A stretch of 64,000 bases of DNA from Amblyomma americanum. Lineage: Eukaryota > Arthropoda > Arachnida > Ixodida > Ixodidae. The first letter of the stretch is position 1. Every line of letters starts with the position of its first letter. The notes beneath the pieces were generated by a model, which saw only the letters and a program-made list of their open reading frames with translations, made no database searches and had not been told where the DNA came from. This document shows, in pieces, positions 20,501-33,998 of the stretch. Location: positions 546,759,531-546,823,530 of the forward strand of contig NC_135497.1 in the NCBI RefSeq assembly GCF_052857255.1, read 5' to 3'. The position numbers were made by a program, and so were the translations under genes.

Positions 20501-23500
20501 ATTGTACATCTGATATTGGTAGCAAAGCCGATGTCTATTGGTAAACAAGTTTAAAACGTCCGAGGTGTTCTGAGAGATGTCCGATCCCACGAAGCATTCG
20601 GTCAGGAAAGATATTTGAAAGCAGTTCGAAGTGTATACCGGATTGTTTTTTTTCCGAATATATAGCTTTCATTGAACTATAGGAACTTTTTGGAATTCTT
20701 TTACTGACATATCTCAAAAAAACCCTTCATGTCTTCAAGAAAAAGAAACACACACTGGTAGGCGGCCCTTTAGATATGTGATCTGCCCGCTGGAGTGGGT
20801 ATATCCCGCATATTAAACATCTGATATTGGTAGCAAAGCCGATGTCTATTGGTAAACAAGTTTAAAACGTCCGAGGTGTTCTGAGAGATGTCCAATCCGA
20901 CGAAGCATTCGGTCAGGAAAGATCTTTGAAGGCAGTTCGCAGTGTATACCGGATTGTTTTTTTTCCGAATATATAGCTTTCGTTGAACTATAGGAACTTT
21001 TTGGAATTCTTTTATTGACATATCTCAAAAAAACCCTTCATGTCTGCAAGAAAAAGAAACACACACGGGTAGGCGGCCCTATAGATATGTGATCTGCCCG
21101 TTGGAGTGGGTATATTCCGCATATTGTACATCTGATATTGGTCGCAAAGCCGATGTCTATTGGTAAACAAGTTTAAAACGTTAGAGGTTTTTTGAGAGAT
21201 GTCCGATCCGACGAAGCTATCGGTCAGAAAAGATCTTTGAAGGCAGTTCGCAGTGTATACCAGATTGTTTTTTCCGAATAAATAGCTTTTGTTGAGCTAT
21301 GGGAACTTTTTGGAATTCTTTTATTGACATATCTAAAAAAAACCTTCATTTCTGGAAGAAAAAGAAACACACACGGGTAGGCGGCCCTATAGATATGTGA
21401 TCTGCCCGCTGGAGTGGGTATATCTCGCATATTGTACATCTGATATTGGTCGCGAAGCCGATGTCTATTGGTAAACAAGTTTAAAACGTCCGAGGTGTTC
21501 TGAGAGATGTCCGATCCGACGAAGCATTCGGTCAGGAAAGATCTTTAAAGGCAGTTCGCAGTGTATACCGGGTTGTTTTTTCCGAATATATAGCTGTTGT
21601 TTACCTATAGGTACTTGTTGGAATTCTTTTATTGATGTATCTAAAAAAACCTTCATTTCTGCAAGAAAAAGAAACACACATGGGTAGGCGGCCCTATAGA
21701 TATGTGATCTGCCCGCTGGAGTGGGTATATCTCGCATATTGTACATCTGATATTGGTCGCAAAGCCGATGTCTATTGGTAAACAAGTTTAAACCGTCCGA
21801 GGTGTTCTGAGAGATGTCCGATCCGACGAAGCATTCGGTCAGGAAAGATATTTGAAGGCAGTTCGCAGTGTATACCGGATTGTTTTTTTTCGAATATATA
21901 GCTTTCGTTGAACTATAGGAACTTTTTGGAATTCTTTTATTGACATATCTCAAAAAACCCTTCATTTCTGCAAGAAAAATAAACACACACGGGTAGGCGG
22001 CCCTTTAGATATGTGATCTGCCCGCTGGAGTGGGTATATCTCGCATATTGTACATCTGATATTGGTCGCAAAGCCGATGTCTATTGGTAAACATGTTTAA
22101 AACGTCCGAGGTGTTCTGAGAGATGTCGGATCCGACGAAGCATTTGGTCAGGAAAGATCTTTGAAGGCAGTTCGCAGTGTATACCGGATTGTTTTTTCCG
22201 AATAAATAGATTTTGTTGAACTATAGGAACTTTTTGGAATTATTTTATTGACATATCTCAAAAAAACCCTTCATTTCTGCAAGAAAAAGAAACACACACG
22301 GGTAGGCGGCCCTCTAGATATGTGATCTTCCCGCTGGAGTGGGTATATCTCGCATATTGTACATCTGGTATTGGTCGAAAACCCGATCTATAATGGTAAA
22401 CAAGTTTAAAACGTCCGAGGTGTTCTGAGATGATGTCCGATCCGACGAAGCATTCGGTCAGGAAAGATCTTTGAAGGCAGTTCGCAGAGTATACCGGATT
22501 GTTTTTTTTCCGAATATATAGCTTTCGTCGAACTATAGGAACTTTTTGGAATCCTTTTATTGACATATCTCAAATAAACCCTTCATTTCTGCAAGAAAAA
22601 GAAACACACACGGGTTGGCGGCCCTATAGATATGTGATCTGCCCGCTGGAGTGGGTATATCTCGCATATTGTACATCTGATATTGGTCGCAAAGCCGATG
22701 TCTATTGGTAAACAAGTTTAAACCGTCCGAGGTGTTCTGAGAGATGTCCGATCCGACGAAGCATTCGGTCAGGAAAGATATTTGAAGGCAGTTCGCAGTG
22801 TATACCGGATTGTTTTTTTTTCGAATATATAGCTTTCGTTGAACTATAGGAACTTTTTGGAATTCTTTTATTGACATATCTCAAAAAACCCTTCATTTCT
22901 GCAAGAAAAAGAAACACACACGGGTAGGCGGCCCTTTAGATATGTGATCTGCCCGCTGGAGTGGGTATATCTCGCATATTGTACATCTGATATTGGTCGC
23001 AAAGCCGATGTCTATTGGTAAACATGTTTAAAACGTCCGAGGTGTTCTGAGAGATGTCGGATCCGACGAAGCATTTGGTCAGGAAAGATCTTTGAAGGCA
23101 GTTCGCAGTGTATACCGGATTGTTTTTTCCCAATATATAGCTTTTGTTGAACTATAGGAACTTTATGGAATTCTTTTATTGACATATCTCAAAAACCCTT
23201 CATTTCTGCAAGAAAAAGAAACACACACGGGTAGGCGGCCATATAGATATGTGATCTTCCCGCTGGAGGGGGTATATCTCGCATATTGTACATCTGGTAT
23301 TGGTCGAAAAGCCGATCTATATTGGGAAACAAGTTTAAAACGTCCGAGGTGTTCTGAGAGATGTCCGATCCGACGAAGCATTCGGTCAGGAAAGATCTTT
23401 GAAGGCAGTTCGCAGTGTATACCGGATTGTTTTTTTTCCAAATATATAGCTCTCGTCGAACTATAGGAACTTTTTGGAATCCTTTTATTGACATATCTCA

Positions 23501-26343
23501 AATAAACCCTTCATTTCTGCAAGAAAAAAAACACACACGGGTAGGCGGCCCTAAAGATACGTGATCGGCCCGCTGGAGTGGGTATATCTCGCATATTGTA
23601 TAACTGATATTGGTCGCAAAGCCGATGCCTATAAGTAAACCAGTTTAAAACGTCCGAGGTGTTCTGAGAGCTGTTCGATCCGACGAAGTATTCGGTCAGG
23701 AAAGACCTTTCAAGGCAGTTCGCAGTGTATCGAATTGTTTTTTTCGAATATATAGCTTTTGTCGAACTATAGGAACCTTTTGGAATTCTTTTATGGACAT
23801 ATCTCAAATAAACCCTTCATTTTTGCAAGAAAAAAAACACACATGGGCAGGCGGCTCTATAGATATGTGATCTGCCCGCTGGAGTGGGTATATCTCGCAT
23901 ATTGTACATCTGATATTGGTCTCAAAGCCGATGTATATTGGTAAACAAGTTTAAAACATCCGAGGTGTCCTGAGAGATGTTCGATCCGACGAAGCATTCG
24001 GTCAGGAAAGATCTTTGAAGCCAGTTCGCAGTGCATACCGGATTGTTTTTTCCGAATATATAGCTTTCGTTGAACTATACGAACATTTTGGAATTCTTTT
24101 TTTGACATATCTCAAATAAACCCTTCATTTCTGCAAGAAAAAAAACACACACGGGTAAGCGGCCCTATATATACGTGATCGGCCCGCTGGAGTGGGTATA
24201 TCTCGCATATTGTATATCTGATATTGGTCGCAAAGCCGATGCCTATAAGTAAACCAGTTTAAAACGTCCGGGGTGTTCTGAGAGCTGTTCGATCCGACGA
24301 AGTATTCGGTCAGGAAAGATCTTTGAAGGCAGTTCGCAGTGTATACCGGATTGTTTTTTTCCGAATATATAGCTTTCGTTGAACTATTGGAACTTTTTGG
24401 AATTCTTTTATTGACATATCTAAAAAAAAGCCTTCATTTCTGTAAGAAAAAGAAACACACACGGGTAGGCGGCCCTATAGATATGTGATCTGCCCGCTGG
24501 AGTGGGTATATCCCGCATATTGTATATCTGATATTGGTAGCAAAGCCGATGTCTATAGGTAAACAAGTTTAAAACGTCCGAGGTGTTCTGAGAGATGTCC
24601 GATCCGACGAAGCATTCGGTCAGGAAAGATATTTGAAGGCAGTTCGCAGTGTATACCGGATTGTTTTTTTTCGAATATATAGCTTTCGTTGAACTATAGG
24701 AACTTTTTGGAATTCTTTTATTGACATATCTCAAAAAACCCTTCATTTCTGCAAGAAAAAGAAACACACACGGGTAGGCGGCCCTATAGATATGTGATCT
24801 CCCCGCTGGAGTGGGTGTATCTCGCATATTGTACATTTGATATGGGTCGCAAAGCCGATGTCTATTGGTAAACATGTTTAAAACGTCCGAGGTGTTCTGA
24901 GAGATGTCCGATCCGACGAAGCATTCGGTCAGGAAAGATCTTTGAAGGCAGTTCGCAGTGTATACCGGATTGGTTTTTCCGAATATATAGCTTTCGTTGA
25001 ACTATAGGAACTTTTTGGAATTCTTTTATTGACATATCTAAAAAAAACCCTTCATTTCTGCAAGAAAAAGAAACACACACGGGTAGGCGGCCCTATAGAT
25101 ATGTGATCTGCCCGCTGGAGTGGGTATATCTCGCATATTGTACATCTGATATTGGTAGCAAAGCCGATGTCTATTGGTAAACAAGTTTAAAACGTCCGAG
25201 GTGTTCTGAGAGATGTCCGATCCCACGAAGCATTCGGTCAGGAAAGATATTTGAAAGCAGTTCGAAGTGTATACCGGATTGTTTTTTTTCCGAATATATA
25301 GCTTTCATTGAACTATAGGAACTTTTTGGAATTCTTTTACTGACATATCTCAAAAAAACCCTTCATGTCTTCAAGAAAAAGAAACACACACTGGTAGGCG
25401 GCCCTTTAGATATGTGATCTGCCCGCTGGAGTGGGTATATCCCGCATATTAAACATCTGATATTGGTAGCAAAGCCGATGTCTATTGGTAAACAAGTTTA
25501 AAACGTCCGAGGTGTTCTGAGAGATGTCCAATCCGACGAAGCATTCGGTCAGGAAAGATCTTTGAAGGCAGTTCGCAGTGTATACCGGATTGTTTTTTTT
25601 TCCGAATATATAGCTTTCGTTGAACTATAGGAACTTTTTGGAATTCTTTTATTGACATATCTCAAAAAAACCCTTCATGTCTGCAAGAAAAAGAAACACA
25701 CACGGGTAGGCGGCCCTATAGATATGTGATCTGCCCGCTGGAGTGGGTATATTCCGCATATTGTACATCTGATATTGGTCGCAAAGCCGATGTCTATTGG
25801 TAAACAAGTTTAAAACGTTAGAGGTTTTTTGAGAGATGTCCGATCCGACGAAGCTATCGGTCAGAAAAGATCTTTGAAGGCAGTTCGCAGTGTATACCAG
25901 ATTGTTTTTTCCGAATAAATAGCTTTTGTTGAGCTATGGGAACTTTTTGGAATTCTTTTATTGACATATCTAAAAAAAACCTTCATTTCTGGAAGAAAAA
26001 GAAACACACACGGGTAGGCGGCCCTATAGATATGTGATCTGCCCGCTGGAGTGGGTATATCTCGCATATTGTACATCTGATATTGGTCGCGAAGCCGATG
26101 TCTATTGGTAAACAAGTTTAAAACGTCCGAGGTGTTCTGAGAGATGTCCGATCCGACGAAGCATTCGGTCAGGAAAGATCTTTAAAGGCAGTTCGCAGTG
26201 TATACCGGGTTGTTTTTTCCGAATATATAGCTGTTGTTTACCTATAGGTACTTGTTGGAATTCTTTTATTGATGTATCTAAAAAAACCTTCATTTCTGCA
26301 AGAAAAAGAAACACACATGGGTAGGCGGCCCTATAGATATGTG
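17520..26343. repeat. Higher-order repeat, 15-monomer block of 4,636 bp, two copies
   Basis: About 4.19 kb starting near 17,520 and ending near 21,705 recurs at 22,157-26,343 with a constant offset of 4,636-4,637 bp. Unusual private variants are copied, such as CCGAGGTGTTCTGAGATGATG near 17,785 and 22,421 and the TTAGAGGTTTTTTGAG variant near 21,181 and 25,817. Differences inside the block are rare (for example one base near 19,463 and 24,099), far fewer than between neighbouring monomers. The segment 21,705-22,157 repeats 18,000-18,460 again, so the right boundary is a nested event. Confidence 0.85.
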
Positions 26344-29300
26344 ATATGCCCGCTGGAGTGGGTATACCTCGCATATTGTACAACTGATATTGGTCGCAAA
26401 GCCGATGTCTATTGGTAAACAAGTTTAAAAATGTCCGAGGTGTTCTGAGAGATGTCCGATCCGATGAAGGATTCGCTCAGGAAAGATCTTTGAAGGCAGT
26501 TCGCAGTGTATACCGGATTGTTTTTTTTCCAAATATATAGCTTTCGTCGAACTAAAGGAACTTTTTGGAATCCTTTTATTGACATATCTCAAATAAACCC
26601 TTCATTTCTGCAAGAAAAAGAAACACACACGGGTAGGCGGCCCTATAGATATGTGATCTGCCTGCTGGAGTGGGTATATCTCGCATATTGTACATCTGAT
26701 ATTGGTCGCAAAGCCGATGTCTATTGGTAAACAAGTTTAAAACGTCAGAGGTGTTTTGAGAGATGTCCGATCCGACGAAGCATTCGGTCAGGAAAGATAT
26801 TTGAAAGCAGTTGGCAGTGTATACCGGATTCTTTTTTTTCCGAATATATAGCTTTCATTGAACTATAGGAACTTTTTGGAATTCTTTTACTGACATATCT
26901 CAAAAAAACCCTTCATTTCTGCAAGAAAAGAAACACACACGGGTAGGCGGCCCTATAGATATGTGATCTGCCTGCTGGAGTGGGTATATCTCGCATATTG
27001 TACATCTGATATTGGTCGCAAAGCCGATGTCTATTGGTAAACAAGTTTAAAACGTCAGAGGTGTTTTGAGAGATGTCCGATCCGACGAAGCATTCGGTCA
27101 GGAAAGATTTTTGAAGGCAGTTCGCAGTGTATACCGGATTGTTTTTTTTTTCGAATATATAGCTTTCGTTGACCTATAGGAACTTTTTGGAATTCTTTTA
27201 TTGACTTATCTCAAAAAACCCTTCATTTCTGCAAGAAAAAGAAACACACACGGGTATGCGGCCCTATAGATATGTGATCTGCCTGGTGGAGTGGGTATAT
27301 CTCGCATATTGTACATCTGATATTGGTCGCAAAGCCGGTGTCTATTGGTAAACAAGTTTAAAACGTTCGAGGTGTTCTGAGAGATGTCCGATCCGACGAA
27401 GCATTCGCTCAGGAAAGATCTTTGAAGGCAGTTCGCAGTGTATACCGGATTGTTTTTTTTCCAAATATATAGCTTTCGTCGAACTATAGGAACTTTTTGG
27501 AATCCTTTTATTGACATATCTCAAATAAACCATTCATTTCTGCAAGAAAAAGAAACACACACGGGTAGGCGGCCCTAAAGATACGTGATCGGCCCGCTGG
27601 AGTGGGTATATCAAGCATATTGTACATCTGATATTGGTAGCAAAGCCGATGTCTATTGGTAAACAAGTTTAAAACGTCCGAGGTGTCCTGAGAGATGTTC
27701 GATCCGACGAAGCATTCGGTCAGGAAAGATCTTTGAAGCCAGTTCGCAGTGCATACCGGATTGTTTTTTCCGAATATATAGCTTTCGTTGAACTATACGA
27801 ACATTTTGGAATTCTTTTATTGACATATCTCAAATAAACCCTTCATTTCTGCAAGAAAAAAAACACACACGGGTAAGCGGCCCTATATATACGTGATCGG
27901 CCCGCTGGAGTGGGTATATCTCGCATATTGTATATCTGATATTGGTCGCAAAGCCGATGCCTATAAGTAAACCAGTTTAAAACGTCCGGGGTGTTCTGAG
28001 AGCTGTTCGATCCGACGAAGTATTCGGTCAGGAAAGATCTTTGAAGGCAGTTCGCAGTGTATACCGGATTGTTTTTTTCCGAATATATAGCTTTCGTTGA
28101 ACTATTGGAACTTTTTGGAATTCTTTTATTGACATATCTAAAAAAAAGCCTTCATTTCTGTAAGAAAAAGAAACACACACGGGTAGGCGGCCCTATAGAT
28201 ATGTGATCTGCCCGCTGGAGTGGGTATATCCCGCATATTGTATATCTGATATTGGTAGCAAAGCCGATGTCTATAGGTAAACAAGTTTAAAACGTCCGAG
28301 GTGTTCTGAGAGATGTCCGATCCGACGAAGCATTCGGTCAGGAAAGATATTTGAAGGCAGTTCGCAGTGTATACCGGATTGTTTTTTTTCGAATATATAG
28401 CTTTCGTTGAACTATAGGAACTTTTTGGAATTCTTTTATTGACATATCTCAAAAAACCCTTCATTTCTGCAAGAAAAAGAAACACACACGGGTAGGCGGC
28501 CCTATAGATATGTGATCTCCCCGCTGGAGTGGGTGTATCTCGCATATTGTACATTTGATATGGGTCGCAAAGCCGATGTCTATTGGTAAACATGTTTAAA
28601 ACGTCCGAGGTGTTCTGAGAGATGTCCGATCCGACGAAGCATTCGGTCAGGAAAGATCTTTGAAGGCAGTTCGCAGTGTATACCGGATTGGTTTTTCCGA
28701 ATATATAGCTTTCGTTGAACTATAGGAACTTTTTGGAATTCTTTTATTGACATATCTAAAAAAAACCCTTCATTTCTGCAAGAAAAAGAAACACACACGG
28801 GTAGGCGGCCCTATAGATATGTGATCTGCCCGCTGGAGTGGGTATATCTCGCATATTGTACATCTGATATTGGTAGCAAAGCCGATGTCTATTGGTAAAC
28901 AAGTTTAAAACGTCCGAGGTGTTCTGAGAGATGTCCGATCCCACGAAGCATTCGGTCAGGAAAGATATTTGAAAGCAGTTCGAAGTGTATACCGGATTGT
29001 TTTTTTTCCGAATATATAGCTTTCATTGAACTATAGGAACTTTTTGGAATTCTTTTACTGACATATCTCAAAAAAACCCTTCATGTCTTCAAGAAAAAGA
29101 AACACACACTGGTAGGCGGCCCTTTAGATATGTGATCTGCCCGCTGGAGTGGGTATATCCCGCATATTAAACATCTGATATTGGTAGCAAAGCCGATGTC
29201 TATTGGTAAACAAGTTTAAAACGTCCGAGGTGTTCTGAGAGATGTCCAATCCGACGAAGCATTCGGTCAGGAAAGATCTTTGAAGGCAGTTCGCAGTGTA

Positions 29301-31318
29301 TACCGGATTGTTTTTTTTTCCGAATATATAGCTTTCGTTGAACTATAGGAACTTTTTGGAATTCTTTTATTGACATATCTCAAAAAAACCCTTCATGTCT
29401 GCAAGAAAAAGAAACACACACGGGTAGGCGGCCCTATAGATATGTGATCTGCCCGCTGGAGTGGGTATATTCCGCATATTGTACATCTGATATTGGTCGC
29501 AAAGCCGATGTCTATTGGTAAACAAGTTTAAAACGTTAGAGGTTTTTTGAGAGATGTCCGATCCGACGAAGCTATCGGTCAGAAAAGATCTTTGAAGGCA
29601 GTTCGCAGTGTATACCAGATTGTTTTTTCCGAATAAATAGCTTTTGTTGAGCTATGGGAACTTTTTGGAATTCTTTTATTGACATATCTAAAAAAAACCT
29701 TCATTTCTGGAAGAAAAAGAAACACACACGGGTAGGCGGCCCTATAGATATGTGATCTGCCCGCTGGAGTGGGTATATCTCGCATATTGTACATCTGATA
29801 TTGGTCGCGAAGCCGATGTCTATTGGTAAACAAGTTTAAAACGTCCGAGGTGTTCTGAGAGATGTCCGATCCGACGAAGCATTCGGTCAGGAAAGATCTT
29901 TAAAGGCAGTTCGCAGTGTATACCGGGTTGTTTTTTCCGAATATATAGCTGTTGTTTACCTATAGGTACTTGTTGGAATTCTTTTATTGATGTATCTAAA
30001 AAAACCTTCATTTCTGCAAGAAAAAGAAACACACATGGGTAGGCGGCCCTATAGATATGTGATATGCCCGCTGGAGTGGGTATACCTCGCATATTGTACA
30101 ACTGATATTGGTCGCAAAGCCGATGTCTATTGGTAAACAAGTTTAAAAATGTCCGAGGTGTTCTGAGAGATGTCCGATCCGATGAAGGATTCGCTCAGGA
30201 AAGATCTTTGAAGGCAGTTCGCAGTGTATACCGGATTGTTTTTTTTCCAAATATATAGCTTTCGTCGAACTAAAGGAACTTTTTGGAATCCTTTTATTGA
30301 CATATCTCAAATAAACCCTTCATTTCTGCAAGAAAAAGAAACACACACGGGTAGGCGGCCCTATAGATATGTGATCTGCCTGCTGGAGTGGGTATATCTC
30401 GCATATTGTACATCTGATATTGGTCGCAAAGCCGATGTCTATTGGTAAACAAGTTTAAAACGTCAGAGGTGTTTTGAGAGATGTCCGATCCGACGAAGCA
30501 TTCGGTCAGGAAAGATATTTGAAAGCAGTTGGCAGTGTATACCGGATTCTTTTTTTTCCGAATATATAGCTTTCATTGAACTATAGGAACTTTTTGGAAT
30601 TCTTTTACTGACATATCTCAAAAAAACCCTTCATTTCTGCAAGAAAAGAAACACACACGGGTAGGCGGCCCTATAAATATGTGATCTGCCCGCTGGAGTG
30701 GGTATATCCCGCATATTGTACATCTGATATTGGTAGCAAAGCCGATGTCTATAGGTAAACAAGTTTAAAACGTCCGAGGTGTTCTGAGAGATGTCCGATC
30801 CGACGAAGCATTCGGTCAGGAAAGATTTTTGAAGGCAGTTCGCAGTGTATACCGGATTGTTTTTTTTTTCGAATATATAGCTTTCGTTGACCTATAGGAA
30901 CTTTTTGGAATTCTTTTATTGACTTATCTCAAAAAACCCTTCATTTCTGCAAGAAAAAGAAACACACACGGGTATGCGGCCCTATAGATATGTGATCTGC
31001 CTGGTGGAGTGGGTATATCTCGCATATTGTACATCTGATATTGGTCGCAAAGCCGGTGTCTATTGGTAAACAAGTTTAAAACGTTCGAGGTGTTCTGAGA
31101 GATGTCCGATCCGACGAAGCATTCGCTCAGGAAAGATCTTTGAAGGCAGTTCGCAGTGTATACCGGATTGTTTTTTTTCCAAATATATAGCTTTCGTCGA
31201 ACTATAGGAACTTTTTGGAATCCTTTTATTGACATATCTCAAATAAACCATTCATTTCTGCAAGAAAAAGAAACACACACGGGTAGGCGGCCCTAAAGAT
31301 ACGTGATCGGCCCGCTGG
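23957..31318. repeat. Higher-order repeat, 12-monomer block of 3,718 bp, two tandem copies
   Basis: Sequence 23,957-27,600 recurs at 27,675-31,318, offset 3,718 bp. The first 2.4 kb of the left copy is itself part of the second copy of the 15-monomer block, so this duplication happened after that one. One monomer differs between the copies (about 26,957-27,080 against 30,675-30,800), as expected from later exchange or conversion. Confidence 0.85.
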
Positions 31319-33998
31319 AGTGGGTATATCTCGCATAATGTGTATCTGATATTGGTCGAAAAGCCGATCTATATTGGTAAACAAGTTTAAAACGTCCGAG
31401 GTGTTCTGAGAGATGTCCGATCCGACGAAGCATTCGCTCAGGAAAGATCTTTGAAGGCAGTTCGCAGTGTATACCGGATTGTTTTTTTTCCAAATATATA
31501 GCTTTCGTCGAACTATAGGAACTTTTTGGAATCCTTTTATTGACATATCTCAAATAAACCCTTCATTTCTGCAAGAAAAAGAAACACACACGGGTAGGCG
31601 GCCCTAAAGATACGTGATCGGCCCGCTGGAGTGGGTATATCTCGCATAATGTATATCTGATATTGGTCGCAAAGCCGATGTCTATTTGGTAAACAAGTTT
31701 AAAACGTCCGAGGTGTTCTGAGAGATGTCCGATCCGACGAAGCATTCGGTCAGAAAAGATCTTTGAAGGCAGTTCGCAGTGTATTCCGGATTATTTTTTT
31801 TCTGAATATATAGCTTTCGTAAAACTATAGGAACTTTTTGGAATTGTTTTATTGACATATCTAAAAAAAAACCTTCATTTCTGCAAGAAAAAGAAACACA
31901 CACGGGTAGGCGGCCCTATAGATATGTGATCTGCCTGCTGGAGTGGGTATATGTCGCATATTGTACATCTGATATTGGTCGCAAAGCCGATGTCTATTGG
32001 TAAACAAGTTTAAAACGTCAGAGGTGTTTTGAGAGATGTCCGATCCGCGAAGCTATCGGTCAGAAATGATCTTTGAAGGCAGTTCGCAGTGCATACCGGA
32101 TTGTTTTTTCCGAATATATAGCTTTCGTTGAACTATACGAACATTTTGGAATTCTTTTTTGACATATCTCAAATAAACCCTTCATTTCTGCAAGAAAAAA
32201 ACACACACGGGTAAGCGGCCCTATATATACGTGATCGGCCCGCTGGAGTGGGTATATCTCGCATATTGTATATCTGATATTGGTCGCAAAGCCGATGCCT
32301 ATAAGTAAACCAGTTTAAAACGTCCGGGGTGTTCTGAGAGCTGTTCGATCCGACGAAGTATTCGGTCAGGAAAGACCTTTGAAGGCAGTTCGCAGTGTAT
32401 CGAATTGTTTTTTCGAATATATAGCTTTTGTCGAACTATAGGAACTTTTTGGAATTCTTTTATGGATATATCTCAAATAAACCCTTCATTTTTGCAAGAA
32501 AAAAACACACATGGGCAGGCGGCTCTATAGATATGTGATCTGCCCGCTGGAGTGGGTATATCTCGCATATTGTACATCTGATATTGGTCGCGAAGCCGAT
32601 GTCTATTGGTAAACAAGTTTAAAACGTCCGAGGTGTTCTGAGAGATGTCCGATCCGACGAAGCATTCGGTCAGGAAAGATCTTTAAAGGCAGTTCGCAGT
32701 GTATACCGGGTTGTTTTTTCCGAATATATAGCTGTTGTTTAACTATAGGTACTTGTTGGAATACTTTTATTGATGTATCTAAAAAAACCTTCATTTCTGC
32801 AAGAAAAAGAAACACACATGGGTAGGCGGCCCTATATATACGTGATCGGCCCGCTGGAGTGGGTATATCTCGCATATTGTATACCTGATATTGGTCGCAA
32901 AGCCGATGCCTATAAGTAAACCAGTTTAAAACGTCCGGGGTGTTCTGAGAGCTGTTCGATCCGACGAAGTATTCGGTCAGGAAAGACCTTTGAAGGCAGT
33001 TCGCAGTGTATCGAATTGTTTTTTCGAATATATAGCTTTTGTCGAACTATAGGAACTTTTTGGAATTCTTTTATGGATATATCTCAAATAAACCCTTCAT
33101 TTTTGCAAGAAAAAAAACACACACGGGTAGGCGGCCCTATAGATATGTGATCTGCCTGCTGGAGTGGGTATATCTCGCATATTGTACATCTGATATTGGT
33201 CGCAAAGCCGATGTCTATTGGTAAACAAGTTTAAAACGTCAGAGGTGTTTTGAGAGATGTCCGATCCGACGAAGCATTCGGTCAGGAAAGATATTTGAAA
33301 GCAGTTGGCAGTGTATACCGGATTCTTTTTTTTCCGAATATATAGCTTTCATTGAACTATAGAAACTTTTTGGAATTCTTTTACTGACATATCTAAAAAA
33401 ACCCTTCATTTCTGCAAGAAAAGAAACACACACGGGTAGGCGGCCCTATAAATATGTGATCTGCCCGCTGGAGTGGGTATATCCCGCATATTGTACATCT
33501 GATATTGGTAGCAAAGCCGATGTCTATAGGTAAACAAGTTTAAAACGTCCGAGGTGTTCGGAGAGATGTCCGATCCGACGAAGCATTCGGTCAGGAAAGA
33601 TATTTGAAAGCAGTTGGCAGTGTATACCGGATTCTTTTTTTCCGAATATATAGCTTTCATTGAACTATAGGAACTTTTTGGAATTCTTTTACTGACATAT
33701 CTCAAAAAAACCCTTCATGTCTGCAAGAAAAAGAAACACACACGGGTAGGCGGCCCTATAGATATGTGATCTGCCCGCTGGAGTGGGTATATTCCGCATA
33801 TTGTACATCTGATATTGGTAGCAAAGCCGATGTCTATTGGTAAACAAGTTTAAAACGTCCGAGGTGTTCTGAGAGATGTCCAATCCGACGAAGCATTCGG
33901 TCAGGAAAGATCTTTGAAGGCAGTTCGCAGTGTATACCGGAATGTTTTTTTCCGAATATATAGCTTTCGTTGAACTATAGGAACTTTTTGGAATTCTT